14,616 nucleotides of DNA, from assembly GCA_025924435.1 (NCBI GenBank), contig JAICIL010000085.1, positions 1 to 14,616 on the forward strand, given 5' to 3'. The DNA is from Chloroflexia bacterium. Lineage in GTDB: Bacteria; Chloroflexota; Chloroflexia; Thermomicrobiales; JALYUS01. Positions within the stretch are counted from its first letter, which is position 1. Every line of letters starts with the position of its first letter. The translations under genes and the position numbers were made by a program. A model generated the notes under the pieces. It was not told the origin of the DNA and made no database searches. It saw nothing but the letters and a program-made list of their open reading frames with translations. Below are positions 6,160 to 13,537 of the stretch, piece by piece.

Positions 6160-6220
6160 TTGCGATGTATACAACATGAGTATACATTAAGCATCAAAGC
6201 GGATGCGTTTTGTGTACAAT
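6160..6220 (+). promoter_or_regulatory. Promoter/operator region of hyuA with GTATAC boxes
   Basis: This AT-rich stretch contrasts with its GC-rich surroundings. ATGTATAC at 6165-6172 and GTATACAT at 6180-6187 form a perfect 8-bp inverted repeat with a 7-base spacer. A third box, TTGTGTACAA, lies at 6210-6219. TGTATACAA-like palindromes are typical operators of GntR-family (FCD-type) repressors of catabolic operons. A weak promoter, TTGCGA (6160-6165) and TACATT (6183-6188) with 17-base spacing, would be covered by the boxes. No regulator gene lies in the window. Confidence 0.5.
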
Positions 6221-6245
6221 CCGTATATGATGAACGGAGCGCGCG

Positions 6246-7778
6246 GTGATTCGGGCAGGCATTGATGTCGGCGGCACAAATACCGATGCGGTGATCCTCG
6301 ACGGGCGCCGCTTGCTGAGCGCCGCCAAATGGCCGACCTCCGAGGATGTGACGGCGGGAATTGTCGCCGCGTTATCGGACGCGATCCGGGGCGCGGGCAT
6401 CGCGCCTGCGGCGATTGGTCGGGTGATGATCGGCACGACGCATTTCACGAATGCCGTCGTCCAGCGCCGCGACTTGCTCCGTACGGCCATGATCCGGCTC
6501 GCCGCGCCCGCCTCGGAGATTTTGCCGCCCTTCGTTGACTGGCCGGACGACGTGCGCGGCGCGGTGGGGGGGCGCGGCGTGATCGTGCCCGGCGGCGTGG
6601 AGTTCGATGGGCGAGATATAAGCGCGTTCGATCCCCGCGCGATTCGGGATGCGGTCGCGGCACTCAAGTCCGCCGCGGTCGAGGCGGTTGTCGTCTCGGC
6701 GATCTTCTCGCCGGTCTCCGATGCGCAGGAGCGGATGGCGGCGGCAATTGTCTCCGAAGCGATGCCCGGCGTGCCGGTCGTGTGCAGCGCGGATATTGGC
6801 CGGATTGGCCTGCTCGAACGGGAGAATGCGGCGGCGCTCAACGCGGCATTGCGCGGACTAGCCGAACGTACGACCGATGCGTTCACTGCGGCGCTCGCGC
6901 GGATGGACCTGCACGCCGAACTCTACCTCACCCAAAACGACGGGACGTTGATGCGCGCGGCGGATGTGCGCCGCTTTCCCGTGCGAACCTTCGCCTCCGG
7001 GCCGACGAATTCGATGCGCGGTGCGGCGTATCTCTGCGCGATCGAGGATGCAATCGTCCTCGATATCGGCGGGACGACGACGGATACGGGCGCGCTCGTG
7101 CACGGCTTCCCGCGCGAGGCGGGCGCGGCGGTCGCCGTCGGCGGCGTGCGGACGAACTTTCGCATGCCCGATCTCCTCTCCATCGGCCTCGGCGGCGGCA
7201 GTGTCGTGTCGGACGATGGCGCGGCGGTTGGGCCGCGCAGCGTCGGCAACCGGCTGACGGAGGAGGCGCGGGTCTTCGGCGGGTCGGTGTTGACCGCGAC
7301 GGACGTCGCGGTCGCCCTCGGTCGCGGCGCGTTGGGGCGCGATCCCGCCGTCCCGCGCGCCGTCGCCGAGCGGGCGGGCGCGGCGATTGATGCGATGCTG
7401 GCGGATGTCGTGGACCGGATGAAGGCGACCGCCGCCGCGGTGCCGGTCATCTTGGTCGGCGGGGGCGCGCTGCTGGTCGGGGAGGCGGCGATGCCCGGCG
7501 TCGCGTCGTTCCTGCGGCCGGAGCACGGCGATGTGGCGAACGCGATCGGCGCCGCGCTCGCCCAGGTGAGCGGGGAGGTTGACCGTGTCGTCTCGCTCGA
7601 TGGCGGGAGCAGGCGGGAGACGGTCGAGGCGGCGGTGCGCGACGCGCGGCGCGTCGCCGTGGAGGCCGGGGCGGCGGAGGCGACGCTCGCCACCGTCGAG
7701 GTGGACGAAGTGCCGCTGGCGTACCTGCCGGGGAATGCCGTGCGCCTGCGGGTGAAAGTGGTCGGTGACCTGCCATGA
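6246..7778 (+). CDS. Short HyuA-like hydantoinase/oxoprolinase family protein
   Basis: A 510-residue protein of the hydantoinase A/5-oxoprolinase group, which share an actin-like ATPase fold and use ATP to open cyclic amides or carboxylate ketones. Motifs: GIDVGGTNTDAV at 5-16 (phosphate loop), VMIGTTHFTNAVVQR at 60-74, YLTQNDGTLM at 227-236, FASGPTNSMRGA at 249-260, VLDIGGTTTDTGAL at 271-284 and SIGLGGGSV at 312-320. Typical HyuA is nearer 650-700 residues; this one lacks the long C-terminal part, matching the short subgroup encoded beside DUF917 proteins. The start is GTG 6246 with GGAG seven bases upstream; the ATGs at 6227 and 6230 are in another frame. The next gene starts 12 bases after the stop, so the two form an operon. 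The true substrate is unknown, and no HyuB partner is present here. Confidence 0.88.
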   Translation: MIRAGIDVGGTNTDAVILDGRRLLSAAKWPTSEDVTAGIVAALSDAIRGAGIAPAAIGRVMIGTTHFTNAVVQRRDLLRTAMIRLAAPASEILPPFVDWPDDVRGAVGGRGVIVPGGVEFDGRDISAFDPRAIRDAVAALKSAAVEAVVVSAIFSPVSDAQERMAAAIVSEAMPGVPVVCSADIGRIGLLERENAAALNAALRGLAERTTDAFTAALARMDLHAELYLTQNDGTLMRAADVRRFPVRTFASGPTNSMRGAAYLCAIEDAIVLDIGGTTTDTGALVHGFPREAGAAVAVGGVRTNFRMPDLLSIGLGGGSVVSDDGAAVGPRSVGNRLTEEARVFGGSVLTATDVAVALGRGALGRDPAVPRAVAERAGAAIDAMLADVVDRMKATAAAVPVILVGGGALLVGEAAMPGVASFLRPEHGDVANAIGAALAQVSGEVDRVVSLDGGSRRETVEAAVRDARRVAVEAGAAEATLATVEVDEVPLAYLPGNAVRLRVKVVGDLP

Positions 7779-7790
7779 ACGGACACGTAG

Positions 7791-8903
7791 ATGCTGATCG
7801 TTGACGAGCGGGCGGCGGAGGCGATCGCGATCGGCGCGGGCATTCTCGGTACCGGCGGGGGCGGGAACCCCTACCTCGGCTTCCTGATGACGCGCGAGCT
7901 GCTGCGGCGTGGGGGGACGGTCACGGTCGTTGGCGTCGCGGATGTGCCGGACGATGCGGTCGTCTGCGGCATCGGCGCGATGGGTGCGCCGACGGTGGGC
8001 ATCGAGAAACTGCCGCGCGGCGACGAGCCGCTCGCCGCACTCCGCGCGCTGGAACGGCACACCGGCCGCCGCGTTACGCACCTGATCGCCGGTGAGGTCG
8101 GCGGCGCGAACGCCATGCAACCGCTCATCCAGGCTGCGCTGGGCGGGCTGCAGGCCGTGGACGGCGACGGCATGGGGCGTGCGTTCCCCGAACTGCAACA
8201 TTGCACCTTCTCGATTGGCGGCCTGCCCTGCACGCCCGCCGCCATCGCCGACTGCCACCACGATACGGTTGTCTTCCCCGCCTTGCGCGACACGCGGACG
8301 CTCGAACGGTTCGCGCGCGCCGTCACGGTGCAGATGGGCGCACGGGCCGGGTATGCATTCCCGATCATGACGGGCGCGGAGATGAAGCGGACGGCGGTGC
8401 GCGGCTCGTATTCGCTGGCACATGCGATCGGGCGGGCCGTGCTGGGGACGCGTGCGGCGCACACCGACCCGGTGCCCGCGATTCTGGCGGTGGCGGGCGG
8501 CGGCCTGCTCCTGCGCGGGCGGATCGCGGATGTCGAGCGGCGGTTGGCCGCCGGTTTCGCGCGCGGCCTCCTGCGGATCGCCGGGACCGGCGCAGACGCC
8601 GGCCGCGCGGTGGAGATCGCCTTCCAGAACGAGAACCTGATCGCGTGGGCAGAGCCGCATCGCGCGCGCGTGCTCGCGACCGTGCCCGATCTGATTACAC
8701 TCGTGGACGAGGACTCCGGCGACCCGGTGACGACGGAGATCGCGCGCTATGGGCTGCGCGTCGCGATCCTCGGCATCCCGGCCCCGGCGCAGTTGAAGAC
8801 GCCCGCCGCACTGGCGGTGGTCGGGCCGGGCGCGTTCGGCTATGATGTGCCGTACACCCCACTCCCCGGCGTCTATGGTGGGCGCGTTTTGTCCGGCACA
8901 TAA
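7791..8903 (+). CDS. DUF917 family protein, partner of the HyuA-like protein
   Basis: A 370-residue protein recognised by GAGILGTGGGGNPYLG at 15-30, GEVGGANAMQPL at 101-112, DGDGMGRAFPELQ at 124-136 and FSIGGLPCTPA at 140-150. These are characteristic of DUF917, a family I recall being renamed in Pfam after S-methyl thiohydantoin desulfurase. Members are usually encoded next to short HyuA-like proteins, as here. The length is normal for the family, and no signal peptide or membrane segment is seen, so it is probably cytosolic. ATG 7791 lies 12 bases after the hyuA stop; the ribosome binding site is weak, so translation may depend on coupling. If the desulfurase link holds for this member, the pair could act on thiohydantoins or related five-membered rings, but most family members are uncharacterised. 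Confidence 0.85.
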   Translation: MLIVDERAAEAIAIGAGILGTGGGGNPYLGFLMTRELLRRGGTVTVVGVADVPDDAVVCGIGAMGAPTVGIEKLPRGDEPLAALRALERHTGRRVTHLIAGEVGGANAMQPLIQAALGGLQAVDGDGMGRAFPELQHCTFSIGGLPCTPAAIADCHHDTVVFPALRDTRTLERFARAVTVQMGARAGYAFPIMTGAEMKRTAVRGSYSLAHAIGRAVLGTRAAHTDPVPAILAVAGGGLLLRGRIADVERRLAAGFARGLLRIAGTGADAGRAVEIAFQNENLIAWAEPHRARVLATVPDLITLVDEDSGDPVTTEIARYGLRVAILGIPAPAQLKTPAALAVVGPGAFGYDVPYTPLPGVYGGRVLSGT

Positions 8904-8909
8904 AGGCAT

Positions 8910-8948
8910 TTTACACTTCCTTTACAAGTGCTGGGAGGTATTCTTACA
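8910..8948 (+). promoter_or_regulatory. 11-bp phased TTTACA hexamers upstream of the histidine kinase gene
   Basis: TTTACA occurs at 8910-8915 and 8921-8926, and CTTACA at 8943-8948. The start-to-start distances are 11 and 22 bases. Direct repeats with 11-base spacing are the usual DNA target of OmpR/PhoB-type response regulators. A weak -10 candidate (TACGCT, 8953-8958) follows. The same bases also hold CACTT/AAGTG, a short inverted repeat at 8914-8930. The site would fit autoregulation of the kinase-exporter operon, but no cognate regulator is in the window. Confidence 0.4.
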
Positions 8949-8999
8949 GGCATACGCTAGGCTGGCATCGCACCTGATCGGGCGTGCGGAAGGGTATCC

Positions 9000-10541
9000 A
9001 TGCACACGATTCGCGGTAAACTGAGCCTCGCGTTTCTGCTCATTATCGCGGTGTGCCTGATCCCGACGAGCGCCGCCGCCGCGTATGTGATCCGCTACTA
9101 TCAGCGGCAGGATGCCATCGAGCGGCTCGCGTCCTTCGGCCAGACCGTCGCGGGGGCCGCGAACGCCCGGCAATTCACGCAGTTTACCCCGGCGGAAATC
9201 GTCAACCTGTTCAACGCGCAGAAGAGCAGCAATGTGCTGGTCGTCTACACGGACGCGCGCGGCGTCGTACAGGCGGATAGCGAGAACAAATATACCGGGA
9301 CCACATGGTCGGTGCCGGACAATCGCCCCGAGAGCCGAACCCCGCCCTTGCGGCCCGAATACAAGGGCAAATTCACCGCGCCGGACGGTGCGTCGCTCGC
9401 GGTGGCGACCTATCGCGTTGAGCGGCGGCGACCGCCAAGCGGGGGAAATCCCCCGACGGCCGCCCCCCCAGATCAACCGGCGGCGACCGCCTTCATCATC
9501 GTCGCCGTCCCGTGGGATGCGCTCAGCGATGCGTGGACGGTGATCCTCGGCCGGTTGAAGTGGATCGTCATCGCCGCGCTGCTCGCCTCGCTCCTCGTCG
9601 CCTTCGTCCTGTCGCGGTCGCTGACGTCTCGCTTGCGGACGCTGACGCAGGGGGCGCACGCGATGGCGCGCGGCGACTACGCGCGCGCGATGCGGCTCGC
9701 GAATGTGCGCACGAGCAACGATGAGATCGGCGATCTCGCGAATGCCTTCCAGACGATGGCGGGGAACGTCGGGCGCGCGCAGCAGGCGCAGCGCGATCTG
9801 GTGGCGAATGTCTCGCACGAATTGAAAACGCCGCTCACCTCGATTCAGGGTTTCTCGCAGGCGATGATTGATGGCACGGTGACGAGCGACACCGAGTACC
9901 AGGATCTCGCGCAGATCATCCAGCAGGAATCCCAGCGGATGCGCCGCCTCGTCGAGCAGATGCTCGAACTCTCGCGCCTCGAATCCGGCACCGTCCGGCT
10001 CGATGTCGCGCCGGTGCGGGTGGATGAACTCGTCGAGAATGTCGGCAAGCGGTACGCGCGCCTCGGCGAGGCGAAGGGCGTCGCCGTGCGCTGGGCGTCG
10101 CCGCCGCAGCTCGTCATGGACGCGGATGCGAGCCGGCTCGAACAGATGCTTGTCAACCTCCTCGACAATGCCCTACAGTACACTGACACTGGCGGTCAGG
10201 TAACACTCTATGCGCAGGTCGCGCGCCCGAATCAGATCGAGTTCGTGATCCAGGACACGGGCAGCGGTATCCCGCCCGATGACGTGCCGCGGCTGTTCGA
10301 GCGGTTCTATCAGGTGGAGCGCTCGCGGACGGGGCAGGGGAAGCACGTCGGCCTCGGCCTCGCGATTGTCCGCGAGATCGTGGACGGGCATCAGGGCGAG
10401 ATCGCCGTGCGGAGCACCGTCGGCGCGGGGACGACGATCACGGTTTCCCTCCCGAACGCTGCCGGTGCGGCGGCATGGGCGGATGGGCATCGGCCGCATG
10501 AGGGGTATGCGGCCGATTCGCGGGCAACGGTGGCGAGTTAG
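9000..10541 (+). CDS. Membrane sensor histidine kinase (HAMP-HisKA-HATPase_c)
   Basis: A 513-residue class I sensor kinase. TM1 covers about residues 8-30, and an extracytoplasmic region of ~155 residues follows, with a Pro-rich insert at 144-160. TM2 is at about 187-205, then a HAMP domain (about 207-260, DEIGDLANAFQTM). HisKA follows with phospho-acceptor H273 in VSHELKTPLTSIQGF. The ATP-binding domain shows N386/N390 in VNLLDNALQY, DTGSGIP at 419-425, RLFERFYQVER at 431-441 and GLGLAIVREI at 451-460. All catalytic boxes are intact, so it should be active. ATG 9000 has GGAAGG six bases upstream. No response regulator gene adjoins it. An exporter adaptor gene starts 24 bases after its stop, so the kinase probably heads the exporter operon and senses an envelope or drug signal. 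The sensor region is not a family I can name. Confidence 0.93.
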   Translation: MHTIRGKLSLAFLLIIAVCLIPTSAAAAYVIRYYQRQDAIERLASFGQTVAGAANARQFTQFTPAEIVNLFNAQKSSNVLVVYTDARGVVQADSENKYTGTTWSVPDNRPESRTPPLRPEYKGKFTAPDGASLAVATYRVERRRPPSGGNPPTAAPPDQPAATAFIIVAVPWDALSDAWTVILGRLKWIVIAALLASLLVAFVLSRSLTSRLRTLTQGAHAMARGDYARAMRLANVRTSNDEIGDLANAFQTMAGNVGRAQQAQRDLVANVSHELKTPLTSIQGFSQAMIDGTVTSDTEYQDLAQIIQQESQRMRRLVEQMLELSRLESGTVRLDVAPVRVDELVENVGKRYARLGEAKGVAVRWASPPQLVMDADASRLEQMLVNLLDNALQYTDTGGQVTLYAQVARPNQIEFVIQDTGSGIPPDDVPRLFERFYQVERSRTGQGKHVGLGLAIVREIVDGHQGEIAVRSTVGAGTTITVSLPNAAGAAAWADGHRPHEGYAADSRATVAS

Positions 10542-10565
10542 GGCGAAGCGGGGGGATGGGTACGT

Positions 10566-12755
10566 ATGCGCGGTCGGCTGCTCTTTTCGCGGCGGTCACC
10601 GGTGGTCGCGCTGGTGATTGTGCTTACCAGCATCGTGACCGCCTGTGGCGTGCCGGGCCTCCCATCGAATTCGAACGTTACGCCGACCGGGCAGACAGCG
10701 CGGGTGCAGCGGGGCACGATCCAGACGACGATCGGCGCCAGCGGCACGGTGCAGCCCGTGCAGGAGGTGACGTTGAACTTCCCCAGCGGCGAGACGATCA
10801 AGACAATCAATGTCGCCGTCGGCCAGCGCGTCAAGGCGGGCGATGTGCTGGGCACCGTGGACGTCGCCGATCTGCAACTCGCGTTGCAGCAGGCGCAATC
10901 CAACGTCGCCTCGGCACAGGCCAAGTATGATGCGACCGCCGCCGGGGCGTTGCCGAAGGACATCGCCGTCGCGCAATCCAACGTGGACGCCGCGCGCGCC
11001 AAGTACCAGGCGACCGCGACGATCCAGCCGAAGGATATTCAGGTTGCCAGGGCGAACCTCGACTCGGCGATCGCCAAGTACAACGCCACCGTGACGATCA
11101 GCCAGAAGGACATTGATGTCGCGCGCGCCAACCTCGACTCGGCGATCGCTGGCTACAACGCCGTGATCGCGGGCACGACGACGCCGCAGGATATCGCCAA
11201 CGCGGAGGCGAATGTGCGCTCGGCGCAGGCGAAACTGGACACGTTGAACGCCGGGGCGCTCAAGGCGGACGTCATCTCCGCGCAAAGTAAGGTCCAGCAG
11301 TCGCAGCAGAATCTCGACAAGGTGAAGGCGGACAGCGCGAACGCCAAGCAGCAGGCGGAGATCAAGTGGCAGCAATCCGCCGACGCCACAAAATCGGCGC
11401 AACGCGCGTTCGACATCGCCAACGCGACCTTCCAGCAGGCGAAGAGCACGAATGTTGATCCCGGCGCATCGGGTGGTAGCACGTCGTCGTCATCGGGGAC
11501 CGCGCCCGCGCGCGTGGTCGCGCCGCCAACGATCACGCCGTTGCGGCTTGCCACGTTGAAACAGGCGGCGGACAGCGCCTATCTTACCGAGCAGCAGGCG
11601 GAGAAGACGCAGGAGTCGAACCGGCTGGCGTATGAGAACGCCAAGCAGGACGAGATCAACAACGTGGCGACGGCCCAGCAGCAGGTCAATGACGCGCAGT
11701 CGGCCTTGAGCAAACTGGTCGCGGGGCCGACGAACGAGGACGTGACGCAGGCGCAGGCGGCGGTGGATCAGGCCAAAGCGAGCCTGGACAAGTTGAAGCG
11801 CGGGCCGACCGACGCGGACGTGACGAAGGCGCAAGCGGCGGTGGACTCGGCGCGGGCGACGCTCAACGATCTGCTCGCCGGGCCAAAGGCGACCGACGTG
11901 GCGCAGGCGCAGTCGGCGGTGGACTCGGCGCGGGCGACGCTCAACGATCTGCTCGCCGGGCCAAAGCAGACGGACCTGCAACAGGCGCAGGCGAGCGTGG
12001 ACTCGGCGGTCGCGACGCTCAATGACCTAAAGGCAGGGGCCAAGCCGACGGACCTGGAGACCGCCCTTGCCGCGCTGGACCAGGCGAAGGCGCAGCGCGA
12101 CGTGGCGCAATTGAAGGTGGACCAGGGCACCGTCACTGCGCCGTTTGCGGGGGTGTTGACGCAAGTGAACGGCGTCCCCGGCCAGCCGAGTAGCGGCTCG
12201 TCCAGCGGCGGCAGCAGCACGACGACCACAGCGGCGCCGAACTTCGATCTCGTGGACGATTCCGAGTTGCACATTGATGTCAACGTCTCGGAGAGCGACG
12301 CCGCCGGCGTGCAGGTGGGCCAGTCCGCGACGATCACGCTCGACTCAGTGCCGGGGCAGCCGCTGCAGGGCACGGTGCAGCGGATCAATCCGGTGGCGAC
12401 GACGACCTCGAACGTCACCGCGTTCCCGGTGCGCATCGTCCTCGCGCCGACGACGGCGACGGTGCGGCCGGGGGCGAACGCGACGGTGCAAATCGTCACG
12501 GCCCGCCGCGCCAACGTGCTCGTCGTGCCGTCGCGGGCGGTGCAGACGATCAACGGGCAGCGTGCGGTGACGGTGCTCTTCAATGGCGCGACCTTCCTCG
12601 TGCCGGTGCAGGTCGGGCTGACGGACGGGCGCAATACGGAGATCACGGGTGGCCTGAACGAGGGGGACACCGTCGTCCTCCCGGCGGCGGGGGCGACGGG
12701 CGGCGGCGGTGCGCCGGGCGGCGGCGGCTTCGGCGGCGGGCCGCCGGGAGGATAA
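10566..12755 (+). CDS. Giant lipoprotein efflux adaptor (HlyD/MacA family) with repeat-expanded coiled-coil arms
   Basis: A 729-residue membrane fusion protein, about twice the usual MacA length. A lipoprotein signal (hydrophobic 12-24, lipobox VTAC) puts the lipid on C27. Residues ~50-102 are the first lipoyl half and barrel entry (ASGTVQPVQEVTL, VAVGQRVKAGDVLG). A long Ala/Gln/Asp/Lys-rich helical region follows from ~103 to 295, then a Ser/Gly/Pro linker (about 295-325), then a second arm (~326-520). The second arm holds five tandem 26-residue repeats at 370-499 with the pattern AQxxVDxAxAxLxxLxxGP. The second lipoyl half (VTAPFAGVLTQV) starts at 523. It is followed by a Ser/Thr linker, a beta-barrel, a membrane-proximal domain and a Gly-rich tail (709-729). 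It should link the MacB-type ATPase/permease encoded just downstream to the cell exterior. ATG 10566 follows a G-rich ribosome binding site. Confidence 0.9.
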   Translation: MRGRLLFSRRSPVVALVIVLTSIVTACGVPGLPSNSNVTPTGQTARVQRGTIQTTIGASGTVQPVQEVTLNFPSGETIKTINVAVGQRVKAGDVLGTVDVADLQLALQQAQSNVASAQAKYDATAAGALPKDIAVAQSNVDAARAKYQATATIQPKDIQVARANLDSAIAKYNATVTISQKDIDVARANLDSAIAGYNAVIAGTTTPQDIANAEANVRSAQAKLDTLNAGALKADVISAQSKVQQSQQNLDKVKADSANAKQQAEIKWQQSADATKSAQRAFDIANATFQQAKSTNVDPGASGGSTSSSSGTAPARVVAPPTITPLRLATLKQAADSAYLTEQQAEKTQESNRLAYENAKQDEINNVATAQQQVNDAQSALSKLVAGPTNEDVTQAQAAVDQAKASLDKLKRGPTDADVTKAQAAVDSARATLNDLLAGPKATDVAQAQSAVDSARATLNDLLAGPKQTDLQQAQASVDSAVATLNDLKAGAKPTDLETALAALDQAKAQRDVAQLKVDQGTVTAPFAGVLTQVNGVPGQPSSGSSSGGSSTTTTAAPNFDLVDDSELHIDVNVSESDAAGVQVGQSATITLDSVPGQPLQGTVQRINPVATTTSNVTAFPVRIVLAPTTATVRPGANATVQIVTARRANVLVVPSRAVQTINGQRAVTVLFNGATFLVPVQVGLTDGRNTEITGGLNEGDTVVLPAAGATGGGGAPGGGGFGGGPPGG
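11836..11966 (+). repeat. Tandem 78-bp in-gene repeat with 53 identical bases
   Basis: Bases 11836-11888 and 11914-11966 are identical over 53 positions and lie 78 bases apart, exactly 26 codons. A more diverged copy follows at about 11992-12043. This is the DNA trace of the 26-residue repeats in the adaptor's second arm. The identity at the base level suggests recent duplication or gene conversion. Confidence 0.9.
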
Positions 12756-12763
12756 GCGGTACG

Positions 12764-13513
12764 ATGACGATTGAAGTGCGCAACCTGACGAAGTCCTACC
12801 AGACGGGCGAGTTCGATTTGCAAATCCTCAAGGGGATCAGTTTCATGGTCCGCGACGGCGAACTCTGCGCGATCATGGGGCCGTCCGGCTCCGGCAAGAG
12901 CACGCTGATGAACATCCTCGGCTGCCTCGACACGCCGACGGAGGGCGAGTACCTGCTCGACGGCGAGAATGTCGCCACCTTCGATGAGACGCGCCTCGCG
13001 CAGGTGCGCAACCGGAAGATCGGCTTCGTCTTCCAGTCGTTCAATTTGCTGAAGCGGACGACGGCGCTCGATAACGTCGCCCTGCCGCTGCTCTACGCGG
13101 GCGTCGAGCCGCACGAGCGGCACGAGCGGGCGGTCGCCGCGCTCAACGCGGTCGGGTTGGGCGACCGGCTCGACCACAAGCCGAATCAGTTGTCCGGCGG
13201 GCAGCAGCAGCGCGTCGCCATCGCCCGCTCGCTCGTCACCACGCCGTCGCTGATCCTGGCGGACGAGCCGACCGGGAACCTCGACTCCCGATCGTCGGTC
13301 GAGGTGATGGACATCTTCCAGCGGCTGAATGCCCAACTCGGCATCACGATCATGTTCGTGACGCACGAGCCGGACATCGCGGACTACACCCGGCGCGTGC
13401 TGCGCATCCGGGACGGCTACCTCGGCGCGGACGAGACGATCCACGAGCCGCGCTCCGCCGCCGAGGAATTGGCCGCGCGCACCGAAGTGATACCATTTCC
13501 GGCGACCGTATAG
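12764..13513 (+). CDS. ABC transporter ATPase, MacB/LolD type
   Basis: A 249-residue nucleotide-binding subunit of the type VII (MacB/LolD/FtsE-like) ABC group. The motifs are complete: Walker A GPSGSGKST at 39-47, Q-loop Q91 in FVFQSFNLL, signature LSGGQQQR at 143-150, Walker B LILADEP at 163-169 with catalytic E168, D-loop GNLDS and H-loop H201 in VTHEPD. ATG 12764 lies eight bases after the adaptor stop, with GGGAGG overlapping the end of the adaptor gene. In Proteobacterial MacB the ATPase and permease are one protein; here they are separate, as in YknY-type systems. It should pair with the permease 24 bases downstream and energise export through the adaptor by mechanotransmission. Confidence 0.96.
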   Translation: MTIEVRNLTKSYQTGEFDLQILKGISFMVRDGELCAIMGPSGSGKSTLMNILGCLDTPTEGEYLLDGENVATFDETRLAQVRNRKIGFVFQSFNLLKRTTALDNVALPLLYAGVEPHERHERAVAALNAVGLGDRLDHKPNQLSGGQQQRVAIARSLVTTPSLILADEPTGNLDSRSSVEVMDIFQRLNAQLGITIMFVTHEPDIADYTRRVLRIRDGYLGADETIHEPRSAAEELAARTEVIPFPATV

Positions 13514-13537
13514 CGCGTGCCGTAAGGAGTAGCAGCA

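Noticed and set aside
6858..8909. 683-residue open frame opposite hyuA and the DUF917 gene
   Set aside because: It spans two real genes and the gap between them, has shadow-frame composition and shows no domain motif.
11833..12043. CRISPR-like periodic repeats
   Set aside because: The 78-base repeats are adjacent, in frame and inside a coding region, with no unique spacers. They encode protein repeats.
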